From: Frigidibacter sp. ROC022
Lineage (GTDB): Bacteria; Pseudomonadota; Alphaproteobacteria; Rhodobacterales; Rhodobacteraceae
Length of the DNA stretch: 64,000 nt
Assembly (NCBI RefSeq): GCF_024723735.1
Contig: NZ_JANQDU010000002.1
Span: 186,001 to 250,000 of the forward strand
Direction of reading: 5' to 3'
In this document: one piece after another, positions 17,046-24,773 of the stretch
Position numbering within the stretch: position 1 is the first letter of the stretch
Layout of the letters: each line of letters begins with the position of its first letter
Translations under genes and position numbers: made by a program
Notes under the pieces: model-generated
Seen by the model: only the letters and a program-made list of their open reading frames with translations
What the model was told of the DNA's origin: nothing
The model's database searches: none

Positions 17046-19187
17046 GTGCCGGTGAGCAAACGTTATCGATCACGGCAGCGGGCCATTGTCCGCAAGGGTC
17101 GCGTTGCGGCGCTGACCTGCTGTGCCGTCGCGGCAAGCACCGGGTCAGTGCTGCCCGAACCTGCCGGGTCATTGAACCTCTATGGTGTGCCGGGCACCAT
17201 CGACATGCCCTCAGGCGAAAGCGCGCCCGACGCTCAATTGTCGATGACGCTTTCCAGTTTCGCCGGCATTCAGCGCACCAACCTGTCGTTTCAGTTGACC
17301 GACCGGATTTCGGCCAGCTTCCGCTATTCCAAGTTCAAGGACCTGAATCTTGGCGGTTATGTCGATTACTACGACCGCAGCTTCGACATCCGTTTCCGGC
17401 TGCTGGACGAAGGCAAGTATATGCCCGCCGTCACCGTCGGATTGCAGGACTTTCTGGGCACCGGCTACTCTTCGGCGGAATATGTCGTTGCGACCAAGAA
17501 CCTTGGCGACAAGGTCAAGGTCAGCGCCGGTCTGGGCTGGGGCCGGTTCGGCAGCCATGGCAGCATCGGCAGCATCGGCACCCGCCCCGACAGAAGCGCC
17601 GGCGACCTCGGCGGCACGCTGAACACGGCACAATGGTTCCGCGGCCCGGTCGCCCCCTTTGCCGGGCTGCAATTCGCGCCGACGGACAAGCTGACCCTGA
17701 AGTTCGAGTATTCCTCGGACGCCTATACGCTGGAGTCCGACAGCCGCGACCTGTTCGAAAGGGCCAGCCCGTTCAACATCGGCGCCGAATACAAGCTCTC
17801 CGACTCCTTCCATGTCGGGGCCTATTACATGTATGGCTCGACGCTGGGCTTTTCGGCCAGCCTCATCCTGAATCCCAAGAAGCCCGCCCTGCCCGGCTCC
17901 AACGCCAAGGCGCCGCTGCCGGTCAAGCCGCGCGACCGAAGTGCCCTGGACAGCTGGGGCACCGAATGGACCGCCGATCCGGCCAATACCGACACCATCC
18001 GCCGGGTCTCGGCCGAGGCGGTGGCGAACGAGGGCATGCTGCTGGAGCACATGCAGGTCACCGGCAACACCGCGACCCTGCGGATCCGCAACACCCGATA
18101 CGATGCCGAGCCGATGGCGATCGGCCGGGTGATGCGGGCGATGAGCTATATCCTGCCGCCCTCGGTCGAGGTGATCTCGGTCGTGCCGGTGGTCAACGGC
18201 ATCCCGGCCTCGGCGGTGACGATCCGGCGCAGCGATCTCGAACGGTTCGAGAACCTGCCCGACGGCACCGAACAAATCCTGGCCGCCGCAGAGATCACCG
18301 ATGCCGCCGACCAGCCGCGCGGCATCGAAGCCGAGGGCGCCTATCCGCGCCTGAGCTGGGCCATCGAGCCCTATGCCACGATCGGCGTGTTCGACCCGCG
18401 GAATCCGGTGCTGGGCGACGTCGGCCTGCGCGCCAGGGGCAGCTTCGAGGTCGCCCCGGGCTTCGTCCTCTCGGGGTCGGTCACGCAGCGCGTCTATGGC
18501 AACTACGACGAAAGCGACCGGGTTTCGGATTCGGTCCTGCCGCATGTCCGCTCGGATGCGTTGCGCTATGCCCAGGAAGGCAGCACGGTTCTGGAACACC
18601 TGACCGCCTCCTATTACTTCCGGCCCGGCAAGGACCTCTACGGCCGCGTCTCCGCCGGTTATCTGGAGCGGATGTTCGGCGGCGTATCGGCAGAGGTGCT
18701 GTGGAAGCCGGTGGACAGCCGCCTGGCCCTGGGCGCCGAGGCGAACTGGGTCAAGCAACGCGATTTCGACGGCGGCTTCGGGTTTCAGGACTATTCGGTC
18801 GTGACCGGCCATGTCTCGGCCTATTACGCCCTGGGCAACGGCTACCTGACCTCGATCCAGGCCGGGCGCTATCTGGCCGGCGACTGGGGCGCGACCGTGG
18901 CGCTGGACCGCGAATTCGCCAACGGCTGGAAGGTCGGCGCCTTCGCCACCCTGACCGATGTCTCCCACGAGGATTTCGGCGAAGGCTCGTTCGACAAGGG
19001 TATCCGGGTGGAAGTCCCGCTGAGCTGGCTGCTGGGCAAGCCGACGACCAGCACCACCGGGATGGTGCTGCGGCCGCTGGTGCGTGACGGCGGCCAGATG
19101 CTGGAGATGGAAGGCCGGCTCTACGACAGCGTGCGCGACTATCACTCGCTGGAGCTGTCGCGGGAATGGGGGATGTTCTGGCGATGA
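17046..19187 (+). CDS. YjbH-like outer-membrane exopolysaccharide protein
   Basis: A 713-residue protein with an N-terminal export signal (residues about 18-40) followed by beta-rich sequence typical of YjbH/GfcD proteins. It starts SLNLYGVPGTIDMPSGESAPD, a conserved opening of the family. Many alternating aromatic strands follow (GLQDFLGTGYSSAEYVVATK, AGLGWGRFG), then a middle periplasmic part, then another strand-rich part ending LELSREWGMFWR. In this family the final aromatic residue suits an outer-membrane barrel. The GTG start at 17046 has a purine-rich ribosome site; another GTG six bases later is equally possible. It overlaps the YjbF lipoprotein gene (ATGA), a pairing known from the yjbEFGH and gfc capsule loci. 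Confidence 0.85.
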   Translation: MPVSKRYRSRQRAIVRKGRVAALTCCAVAASTGSVLPEPAGSLNLYGVPGTIDMPSGESAPDAQLSMTLSSFAGIQRTNLSFQLTDRISASFRYSKFKDLNLGGYVDYYDRSFDIRFRLLDEGKYMPAVTVGLQDFLGTGYSSAEYVVATKNLGDKVKVSAGLGWGRFGSHGSIGSIGTRPDRSAGDLGGTLNTAQWFRGPVAPFAGLQFAPTDKLTLKFEYSSDAYTLESDSRDLFERASPFNIGAEYKLSDSFHVGAYYMYGSTLGFSASLILNPKKPALPGSNAKAPLPVKPRDRSALDSWGTEWTADPANTDTIRRVSAEAVANEGMLLEHMQVTGNTATLRIRNTRYDAEPMAIGRVMRAMSYILPPSVEVISVVPVVNGIPASAVTIRRSDLERFENLPDGTEQILAAAEITDAADQPRGIEAEGAYPRLSWAIEPYATIGVFDPRNPVLGDVGLRARGSFEVAPGFVLSGSVTQRVYGNYDESDRVSDSVLPHVRSDALRYAQEGSTVLEHLTASYYFRPGKDLYGRVSAGYLERMFGGVSAEVLWKPVDSRLALGAEANWVKQRDFDGGFGFQDYSVVTGHVSAYYALGNGYLTSIQAGRYLAGDWGATVALDREFANGWKVGAFATLTDVSHEDFGEGSFDKGIRVEVPLSWLLGKPTTSTTGMVLRPLVRDGGQMLEMEGRLYDSVRDYHSLELSREWGMFWR

Positions 19188-19852
19188 TCCGCGGGATGGT
19201 TCTGGCGCTGGCCCTTGGCCTGGCCGCCTGCTCATCCGGCGGCGAAGGCACCACATCGCCCCTGACCGAAGCGACCCGCCTGATCACCCAGAAGATCAAG
19301 GGCCGGAACAAGGCCCCGCCCCCGCCCGCCGCCCAGCTGACCCGGGCGGCGCTGGAAGACGCCAAGGGGCCGTTGATCCTGGCCTCGATCGAACGCAGCA
19401 AGGCCGCCGCGACGCTGCGCCTGGCCCGGCAGAACGGCGGTTACGGCACCTGGGTCTCTCTGGACAAGCTGTCGGTGACGCTGAAACAGGGCGTGCTCTC
19501 GGCCAGCCGCGGATTGCCCGGCGACCTTCTGGCGGGAGAGACCGATGCCACTCTCGCGGCGCTTCGGACCGACGAGAGCAGCAGCTACGGCAAGGTGATG
19601 CGCTACATCGGCGGCGACCGGCAGATCCTGAAATCGCGGTTGAGCTGCCGGATGGACCCGGTCGGCGCCGAGACCATCGAAATCCTCGAACGCAGCCATG
19701 CGACACGGCACATGGCCGAGGTCTGCTCTGACAGCTATGGCGGCACGATCCGCAACGACTACTGGATCGGCGATGACGGCACCCTCTGGCAGTCGCGGCA
19801 GTACCTGCACCCGGTGATGGGTTACATCACCTTTCAGCAATTGCTGAAGTGA
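19184..19852 (+). CDS. YjbF family lipoprotein
   Basis: A 222-residue lipoprotein of the YjbF/GfcB exopolysaccharide family. The signal peptide is MIRGMVLALALGLAACSSGG with lipobox LAAC, so the mature protein is anchored to a membrane by a lipidated Cys. A Pro-rich linker (NKAPPPPAAQ) precedes the folded domain. That domain has the family's GGYGTWVSLDKLSVTLKQGVLSASRGLPGDL segment (split here at residues 85-115) and a C-terminal WQSRQYLHPVMGYI. The start overlaps the stop of the YjbH-like gene by 4 bp (ATGA at 19184-19187), so the two are coupled. It probably helps secretion or surface attachment of the polysaccharide made by the upstream enzymes. Confidence 0.85.
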   Translation: MIRGMVLALALGLAACSSGGEGTTSPLTEATRLITQKIKGRNKAPPPPAAQLTRAALEDAKGPLILASIERSKAAATLRLARQNGGYGTWVSLDKLSVTLKQGVLSASRGLPGDLLAGETDATLAALRTDESSSYGKVMRYIGGDRQILKSRLSCRMDPVGAETIEILERSHATRHMAEVCSDSYGGTIRNDYWIGDDGTLWQSRQYLHPVMGYITFQQLLK

Positions 19853-19870
19853 CCCGGGCCGCGGCGGCGG

Positions 19871-20839
19871 CTATTCGGGATGCAGCACCCGCATCTGCGG
19901 CGCCGCCCAGGGCAGGTGCTCGTGCATTGCCGGCATCACTTCCGACATCAGCAGGCGACGCAGGGTGCCGGCCAGCTCGCTGGCGGCGCCGGTGATCCAG
20001 TCGAAGGCCGCGAACAGCGAGATCGTCCGCGAGAAGGGTTCGAAGGGCAGCGGCAGCGCCTCGACCCGGTCGTGGAACTGGCCCGAGCGCAGATAGCTGA
20101 GCGCGGTGGTCACCGCCCAGCCGCTGCCATGCGCGACCAGCGCGGTGATCGCCGGGTTCGACCCCAGCTCGAACCGGTTCGGCAGGTTCAGGTTCAGGCG
20201 GCGCAGCTGCGCCTCGATCTGCTGGCCGATCATCTGGTTGCGGTCGTAGCGCAGAAACGGCAGTGCCGAGAGCGACTGCATCGGCTCGGCCCGGTCCAGC
20301 GCAAAGCCGCGCGGCACGATCAGCATGAAAGGGTCGGCGAGAAGCGGGTATTCCTCAAGCCCCTCGATGCCGCCGACCTGCGCCGCGGCCACCACCACGT
20401 CCAGCATGCGGGCGCGGGCCAGTTCGCACAGCTCGTGGCTGGGACGGATATGCAGGCGGAACTCGCAATCGGCCAGGGTGCCCGCCAGGGCGGCGGCCAG
20501 TTCGGGCGTGACATGGTTGTCGAAATCGTCGATCACCCCCAGCCGCAGCTGCGGGACATGCGAGAGATCCAGCACCGAGGCCTCGGTCAAGGCCCGGCGC
20601 AGGCTGCGCAGGATGTCCTCGGTCCGTTTCAGGAATGCCGTGCCCGCCGGGGTCAGCAGCATCGGCCTGCGGCCGTGGTCGAGCAGCGAGCGGCCGACCG
20701 AGTCTTCCAGGTTCCTGAGCTGCTGCGATACCGCGGGCAGCGACATGCCCAGTTCCTGCGCGGTCTTGGCGACCGAGCCGGTCCGGGCGACGACCTCGAA
20801 GATTTGCAGGCCCCGCAGGGTGATATCTTTGGAAATCAA
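19871..20839 (-). CDS. LysR-family transcriptional regulator
   Basis: A 322-residue regulator. The N-terminal winged HTH spans about residues 8-65, with FEVVARTGSVAKTAQELGMSLPAVSQQLRNLE, and a linker helix leads to a substrate-binding domain (about 95-300) of the periplasmic-binding fold with RLGVIDDFDNHVTPELA. The start codon is TTG (20839) beginning MISKDITLRG; no in-frame ATG gives a complete HTH. It converges with the YjbF gene (18 bp between stops). The likely targets are nearby metabolic genes such as the sugar-acid cluster, but LysR regulators are usually divergent from their targets and this one faces a small membrane-protein gene on the same strand, so the link is weak. Confidence 0.85.
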   Translation of the reverse strand: MISKDITLRGLQIFEVVARTGSVAKTAQELGMSLPAVSQQLRNLEDSVGRSLLDHGRRPMLLTPAGTAFLKRTEDILRSLRRALTEASVLDLSHVPQLRLGVIDDFDNHVTPELAAALAGTLADCEFRLHIRPSHELCELARARMLDVVVAAAQVGGIEGLEEYPLLADPFMLIVPRGFALDRAEPMQSLSALPFLRYDRNQMIGQQIEAQLRRLNLNLPNRFELGSNPAITALVAHGSGWAVTTALSYLRSGQFHDRVEALPLPFEPFSRTISLFAAFDWITGAASELAGTLRRLLMSEVMPAMHEHLPWAAPQMRVLHPE

Positions 20840-21002
20840 GAATTTACCCGCCCAATCCGGATATTGGATTTGCGTCAGGTAAAACTATTCCGCGATTTCC
20901 GTCAAGCCGCGGACCGGAGCCACGCCGAGACAGAGCCTCGCGCACAAGAAAGGCGGTCCGATGACCGAACCGCCTTGCCTAATTCCAGATCCGTGTCGGA
21001 GA

Positions 21003-21218
21003 TCAGTCCGAGCTCGACGCGATCGCGGCGACCACACCCAGCAGGAGCAGCGCACCGATGACGCCACCTGCGCCCAGCGAACCGGCCGAGGAGGACGAGC
21101 CGGCGTCTTCGATGATGACCGGAGCGTCTTCGATAATGACAGGGCCCGGGCCACCAGCCATGGCGGAGGAAGCGGTGAAGCTGGCGACCAGCGCGGCGGT
21201 TGCAGCGAATTTCTTCAT
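21003..21218 (-). CDS. Small exported membrane protein, paralogue of N-half of gene at 1118
   Basis: A 71-residue protein with a signal peptide (MKKFAATAALVASFTASSAMAG), the acidic double motif PVIIEDAPVIIEDAGSSSSAGS, a hydrophobic helix at about 50-66, and the terminal ASSSD. Its layout (signal, VxxED-Ser run, membrane helix, SSSD) matches the N-terminal half of the protein at 1118-1555. Short proteins of this type are common in Rhodobacterales and are often mislabelled as ferrochelatase; there is no ferrochelatase domain here. The ATG at 21218 has GGAGAG seven bases upstream. A long, mostly non-coding region upstream (21219-21550) probably carries its promoter. Function unknown. Confidence 0.75.
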   Translation of the reverse strand: MKKFAATAALVASFTASSAMAGGPGPVIIEDAPVIIEDAGSSSSAGSLGAGGVIGALLLLGVVAAIASSSD

Positions 21219-21550
21219 GTAAGTCTCTCCAATCCTAAAGCGAAGGAGATGGCGCAATTCGGCACCCCTCATGCTTTCTGTTGCCATAAAAGCGGCTTCA
21301 ATGGAAGAGATTCACCCGTCCGGCACCCGAATCGGCACGAGTCCGGCCGAGTCCGGCCGAAACTGTTGCGGCGCTGCACTGCCGGCCCCGAATCCGGCCC
21401 GAAACCCCGGCGCGACACCAAGGCCGGCCGATTCGGACCCGGGGCGGCCGACTCGGCCTGCGCGATGTCGATCTATGCCCTTGCCCCCCGCGCCGCGTGG
21501 ACTATTGTCCGCCTCAATTGTTGGACCTGAAACCTGGAACGGAGCCCGCC
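21219..21550. other. Divergent intergenic region with a tandem 10-mer
   Basis: There are 332 bp between the small membrane protein gene (minus) and the semialdehyde dehydrogenase gene (plus). It contains two directly adjacent copies of GTCCGGCCGA (21341-21360) and further GGCC-rich variants downstream. No convincing gene is visible on either strand. It should hold the promoters of both neighbours. Confidence 0.5.
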
Positions 21551-23077
21551 ATGCAGGACGCACTGAAATTTACCCCTCACGGCAAACATCTGATCGCCGG
21601 GGAATGGGTCGACGGCGAAGCGAAGTTCCAGTCGAGCCCGGCGCAGGGCCCGGCCCACAGCTTCTCGGTCGGCACCGTGGCCAATGTCGATGCCGCCTGC
21701 GAAGCCGCCGAGGCGGCCTTCTGGAGCTATGGCTACAGCAGCCGCGCCGACCGGGCGGCCTTCCTGAACGCCATCGCCGACGAGATCGAGGCCCGGGGCG
21801 AGGCGATCACCGAGATCGGCTGTTCCGAGACCGGCCTGCCCGCTGCCCGGCTTGAAGGCGAACGTGGCCGGACCACCGGCCAGCTGCGGCTCTTCGCCGA
21901 GCATATCCTGAAGGGCGACTATCTCGACCGTCGCCACGATGCGGCGCTGCCGGATCGCAAGCCGCTGCCGCGCCCGGACATCCGGCTGATCGAGCAGCCG
22001 ATCGGCCCGGTGGCCGTGTTCGGCGCCTCGAACTTCCCGCTGGCCTTCTCGACCGCCGGGGGCGACACCGCCGCCGCGCTGGCCGCCGGCTGCCCGGTGG
22101 TGGTCAAGGGCCACTCGGCCCATCCCGGCACCGGCGAGATCGTCGCCGAGGCGATCCTGGCGGCGCAGAAGAGCTGCGGCGTGCATCCGGGCACCTTCTC
22201 GCTGATCCAGGGCGGGCGCCGCGATGTCGGCACCGGGCTGGTGCAGCATCCGCTGATCAAGGCGGTGGGCTTCACCGGCTCGCTGGCCGGGGGCCGGGCG
22301 CTGTTCGACCTCTGCGCCCAACGTCCCGAGCCGATCCCGTTCTTCGGCGAGCTGGGAAGCGTCAACCCGATGTTCCTGCTCCCCGCCGCCGTCGCGGCCC
22401 GCGGCGCCGCGATCGGCGAGGGCTGGGCCGGATCGCTGACCATGGGCGCCGGCCAGTTCTGCACAAATCCCGGCATCGCCGTGGTGATCGAGGGTCCCGA
22501 GGCCGACGCTTTCGTCGCCGCCGCCCAGGCGGCGCTGGAGAAGGTCGGGCCGCAGACCATGCTGACCGACGGCATCGCCCAGGCCTATCGCCAGGGCCGT
22601 GACAGGGTGGCCGGAACCAGCGGTGTTCAGGAGGTGCTGACCTCGATGTGCGACCTGCGCTCGGCGACGCCCTATCTGTTTGCCACCACCGGCGACGACT
22701 GGCTGGCCAACCAAGCCCTGGGCGAAGAGGTCTTCGGACCGCTGGGCCTGGTGGTGCGGGTCAAGGATCTCGAGCAGATGCGCGCGGTGGCGAAGTCGGT
22801 GCAGGGGCAGCTGACCTGCACCCTGCACATGGACGATGCCGATACCGAGGCGGCACAATCGCTGATGCCGATCCTCCAGCGCAAGGCCGGCCGGATCCTG
22901 GCCAACGGCTACCCGACCGGGGTCGAGGTCTGCGACGCGATGGTGCATGGCGGGCCCTACCCGGCCTCGACCAATTTCGGCGCCACCTCGGTCGGCACCC
23001 TGTCGATCCGCCGCTTCCTGCGCCCGGTGAGCTATCAGAACATTCCGGAGGCGATCCTGCCGGAAGACTTGCGCTGA
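21551..23077 (+). CDS. Aldehyde dehydrogenase, probable 2,5-dioxovalerate (ketoglutaric semialdehyde) dehydrogenase
   Basis: A 508-residue cytoplasmic NAD(P)-dependent aldehyde dehydrogenase of the subgroup that oxidises alpha-ketoglutaric semialdehyde to 2-oxoglutarate in non-phosphorylating pentose and uronate pathways. The visible motifs are GASNFPLAFSTAGGDTAAAL (cofactor site, about 158-177), VGFTGSLAGGRALFD (about 239), general base Glu267 in FFGELGS and nucleophile Cys304 in GAGQFCTNPG. The ATG at 21551 has GGAG ten bases upstream. The gene stands first in the sugar-acid cluster on the plus strand, and a strong hairpin follows its stop. Substrate assignment is by subgroup resemblance; other semialdehydes are possible. 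Confidence 0.82.
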   Translation: MQDALKFTPHGKHLIAGEWVDGEAKFQSSPAQGPAHSFSVGTVANVDAACEAAEAAFWSYGYSSRADRAAFLNAIADEIEARGEAITEIGCSETGLPAARLEGERGRTTGQLRLFAEHILKGDYLDRRHDAALPDRKPLPRPDIRLIEQPIGPVAVFGASNFPLAFSTAGGDTAAALAAGCPVVVKGHSAHPGTGEIVAEAILAAQKSCGVHPGTFSLIQGGRRDVGTGLVQHPLIKAVGFTGSLAGGRALFDLCAQRPEPIPFFGELGSVNPMFLLPAAVAARGAAIGEGWAGSLTMGAGQFCTNPGIAVVIEGPEADAFVAAAQAALEKVGPQTMLTDGIAQAYRQGRDRVAGTSGVQEVLTSMCDLRSATPYLFATTGDDWLANQALGEEVFGPLGLVVRVKDLEQMRAVAKSVQGQLTCTLHMDDADTEAAQSLMPILQRKAGRILANGYPTGVEVCDAMVHGGPYPASTNFGATSVGTLSIRRFLRPVSYQNIPEAILPEDLR

Positions 23078-23085
23078 ACTGACCT

Positions 23086-23112
23086 ACGCGCCCCGAACCC
23101 TTCGGGGCGCGT
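23086..23112 (+). terminator. Perfect hairpin terminator after semialdehyde dehydrogenase gene
   Basis: A perfect 12-bp stem, ACGCGCCCCGAA (23086-23097) with TTCGGGGCGCGT (23101-23112), and a 3-nt loop, starting 9 bp after the stop. No long T-run follows, as is usual in this high-GC group. Confidence 0.8.
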
Positions 23113-23184
23113 GCCCTCCCCCCCGGCGCCGGCCCGACGACCCTTGGCGCCACGGCGGGGCCGTCAAGCCGCCGGACCCGCGCC

Positions 23185-23715
23185 ATGAGCCGTCTACCGC
23201 CAAGGATCACCCTCCGCGCCGCGACCGATGCCGACGGGCCGGCGCTGATCGCCGCACACCGGGCCAGCACCGGCCTGCACGCGCCCTGGGTGGCGCCCTT
23301 CACCGACATGGCGGGATTTCGGAACTGGCGGGCCGGCCATGCCGCGGGCATTGCGGCCGGGTTCCTGGCCGAGGACGGCGACAGCGGGGCGCTGGTCGGG
23401 GTCACGAACCTCAGCCAGATCGTGATGAAGGCCTTCTGCAGCGCCTACATGTCCTATTGGGGGATCGCCGGAGTCACCGGCGGCGGCCGGATGACCGAGG
23501 CGGTGCGGCTGACCCTGTGGCGCGGCTTCCGGGTGATCGGGCTGCACCGGATCGAGGCCAATATCCAGCCCGGCAACGCGCCGTCGCTGGCACTGGTGCG
23601 GCGGCTGGGGTTCCGGCACGAGGGCTTTTCACCGCGCTATCTGAAGATCGACGGCGACTGGCGCGACCACGAGCGCTTCGCGATCCTGGCCGAGGAATTC
23701 GAGACCGGGAAATAG
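23185..23715 (+). CDS. GNAT-family N-acetyltransferase (RimJ-like)
   Basis: A 176-residue acetyltransferase of the RimJ/RimL type. An N-terminal strand reads ITLRAATDADGPALIAAH. The middle carries YWGIAGVTGGGRMTEAVRLTL, the acetyl-CoA-binding pyrophosphate loop region. The typical LHRIEANIQPGNAPSLALVRRLGFRHEG segment follows (split at about 121-148) and then RYLKIDGDWRDHERFAIL, as in ribosomal-protein Ala acetyltransferases. Its substrate cannot be deduced. It lies between two terminator hairpins and is probably transcribed alone. Confidence 0.85.
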   Translation: MSRLPPRITLRAATDADGPALIAAHRASTGLHAPWVAPFTDMAGFRNWRAGHAAGIAAGFLAEDGDSGALVGVTNLSQIVMKAFCSAYMSYWGIAGVTGGGRMTEAVRLTLWRGFRVIGLHRIEANIQPGNAPSLALVRRLGFRHEGFSPRYLKIDGDWRDHERFAILAEEFETGK

Positions 23716-23748
23716 GCTTCGCCCCGGGCTGCGCCCGGGCCGACCCGC

Positions 23749-23771
23749 CGGGAGGGGCGCTGCCCCTCCCG
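23749..23771. terminator. Bidirectional hairpin and intergenic repeat element
   Basis: A perfect 10-bp stem, CGGGAGGGGC (23749-23758) with GCCCCTCCCG (23762-23771), loop GCT, between convergent genes. The flank CCCTCCCCGGAGTATTTGAG just downstream resembles a repeat that is widely scattered between genes in Rhodobacterales; a genome-wide search would confirm this. Confidence 0.7.
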
Positions 23772-23807
23772 GACCCTCCCCGGAGTATTTGAGACCCGAA
23801 GACGGGA

Positions 23808-24656
23808 TCAGCCGGGGTAGGCGACCACTTTCTGGTGCTGGCGGCCGAGGCCCTGGACCTCGAGCTCGATCTCGTCCCCGGGGCGCAGGAAGCGCTGCGG
23901 TTTCATCCCCATGCCGACGCCCTGCGGGGTGCCGGTGGCGATCACGTCGCCCGGCAGCAGAGTCAGGAAACGGCTGACATAGCTGACGATCTCGGCAACG
24001 CCGAAAATCATGTCGGACGTATCGCTGTCCTGCACCTTCTCGCCGTTCAGCGACAGCCAGAGGCCCAGCTTCTGCGGGTCCGGGACTTCGTCGGCCGTGA
24101 CCAGCCAGGGGCCGCAGGGGCCGAAACCGGGCGCCGACTTGCCCTTGGTCCAGGTGCCGCCGCGTTCGGTCTGCCATTCCCGCTCGGAAAGGTCGTTGAT
24201 CGTGCAGTAGCCGGCCACCACCGAGAGCGCGTCGGCCTCGGACACGTGATCGACCCGGGCGCCGATCACCACGCCCAGTTCCACCTCCCAGTCGGACTTG
24301 ACCGAGCCCTTCGGGATCACCACCGGATCGTCCGGCCCGGCCAGCGCGCTGGTGGCCTTGGAGAACAGGATCGGTTCCTTCGGCGGGGTGGCGCCGGTTT
24401 CGGCGGCGTGCTGGGCATAGTTCAGCCCGATGCACCAGAAATTCGGCACCGAGGCGAGGCAGGCGCCGATCCGGGTGTCGCCGGGGACCTCGGGCAGGCT
24501 GGTCGGGTCGAGACCGCGCAGCTTGTCCAGCGCCGCCAGCGAGACCGAGTCACCGGCGAAGTCATGAGCGACGGCGGAGAGGTCGCGGATCCGCCCCCCG
24601 GCATCCAGCATTCCCGGTTTTTCCTGGCCCTTCGGCCCGTGGCGCAGCAGTTTCAT
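23808..24656 (-). CDS. Fumarylacetoacetate hydrolase-family protein (probable diketo-sugar-acid hydrolase)
   Basis: A 282-residue cytoplasmic FAH-fold enzyme. Such enzymes near sugar dehydratases and SDRs usually cleave 2,4-diketo-3-deoxy sugar acids to pyruvate plus a hydroxyacid. Metal ligands are visible in SDWEVELGVVIG (E-x-E) and in ITINDLSERE-type TINDLSEREWQ (the D ligand). Other family motifs are NFWCIGLNYAQHAAE at the N-domain boundary and PGDVIATGTPQGVGMGM near the C-terminus. The ATG at 24656 has AAGGAC upstream and is preferred to the one at 24671. It is downstream of the IlvD/Edd dehydratase gene, with a palindrome in the gap, so both are probably one unit. Confidence 0.83.
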   Translation of the reverse strand: MKLLRHGPKGQEKPGMLDAGGRIRDLSAVAHDFAGDSVSLAALDKLRGLDPTSLPEVPGDTRIGACLASVPNFWCIGLNYAQHAAETGATPPKEPILFSKATSALAGPDDPVVIPKGSVKSDWEVELGVVIGARVDHVSEADALSVVAGYCTINDLSEREWQTERGGTWTKGKSAPGFGPCGPWLVTADEVPDPQKLGLWLSLNGEKVQDSDTSDMIFGVAEIVSYVSRFLTLLPGDVIATGTPQGVGMGMKPQRFLRPGDEIELEVQGLGRQHQKVVAYPG

Positions 24657-24698
24657 CTGGAGTCCTTTCATGGTGATGCCTGCCCCGGGCAGGCCGGG

Positions 24699-24720
24699 GG
24701 CGGCGCCGGCCGGCGCCGCC
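24699..24720. repeat. Perfect 22-bp palindrome between dehydratase and FAH genes
   Basis: GGCGGCGCCGG followed at once by its reverse complement. It sits in the 117-bp gap upstream of the FAH-family gene. With no loop bases it will form a slightly shorter hairpin in RNA; it may be an attenuator, a processing site or a mere GC-rich repeat. Confidence 0.6.
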
Positions 24721-24773
24721 GGGTGGTTTTCGCGGCATCGGCGCCGCGCTGCAATCCCTCCGGCGCGGCGGAG

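Noticed and set aside
17211-19256. A 681-codon frame opposite the YjbH-like gene
   Set aside because: It is antisense to a gene with a signal peptide, beta-strand periodicity and operon overlap, and its product is rich in Arg/Gly/Gln without any domain.
21003-21218. Ferrochelatase annotation often attached to such short proteins
   Set aside because: There is no ferrochelatase fold or catalytic His; the product is a 71-residue signal-peptide and single-helix protein.
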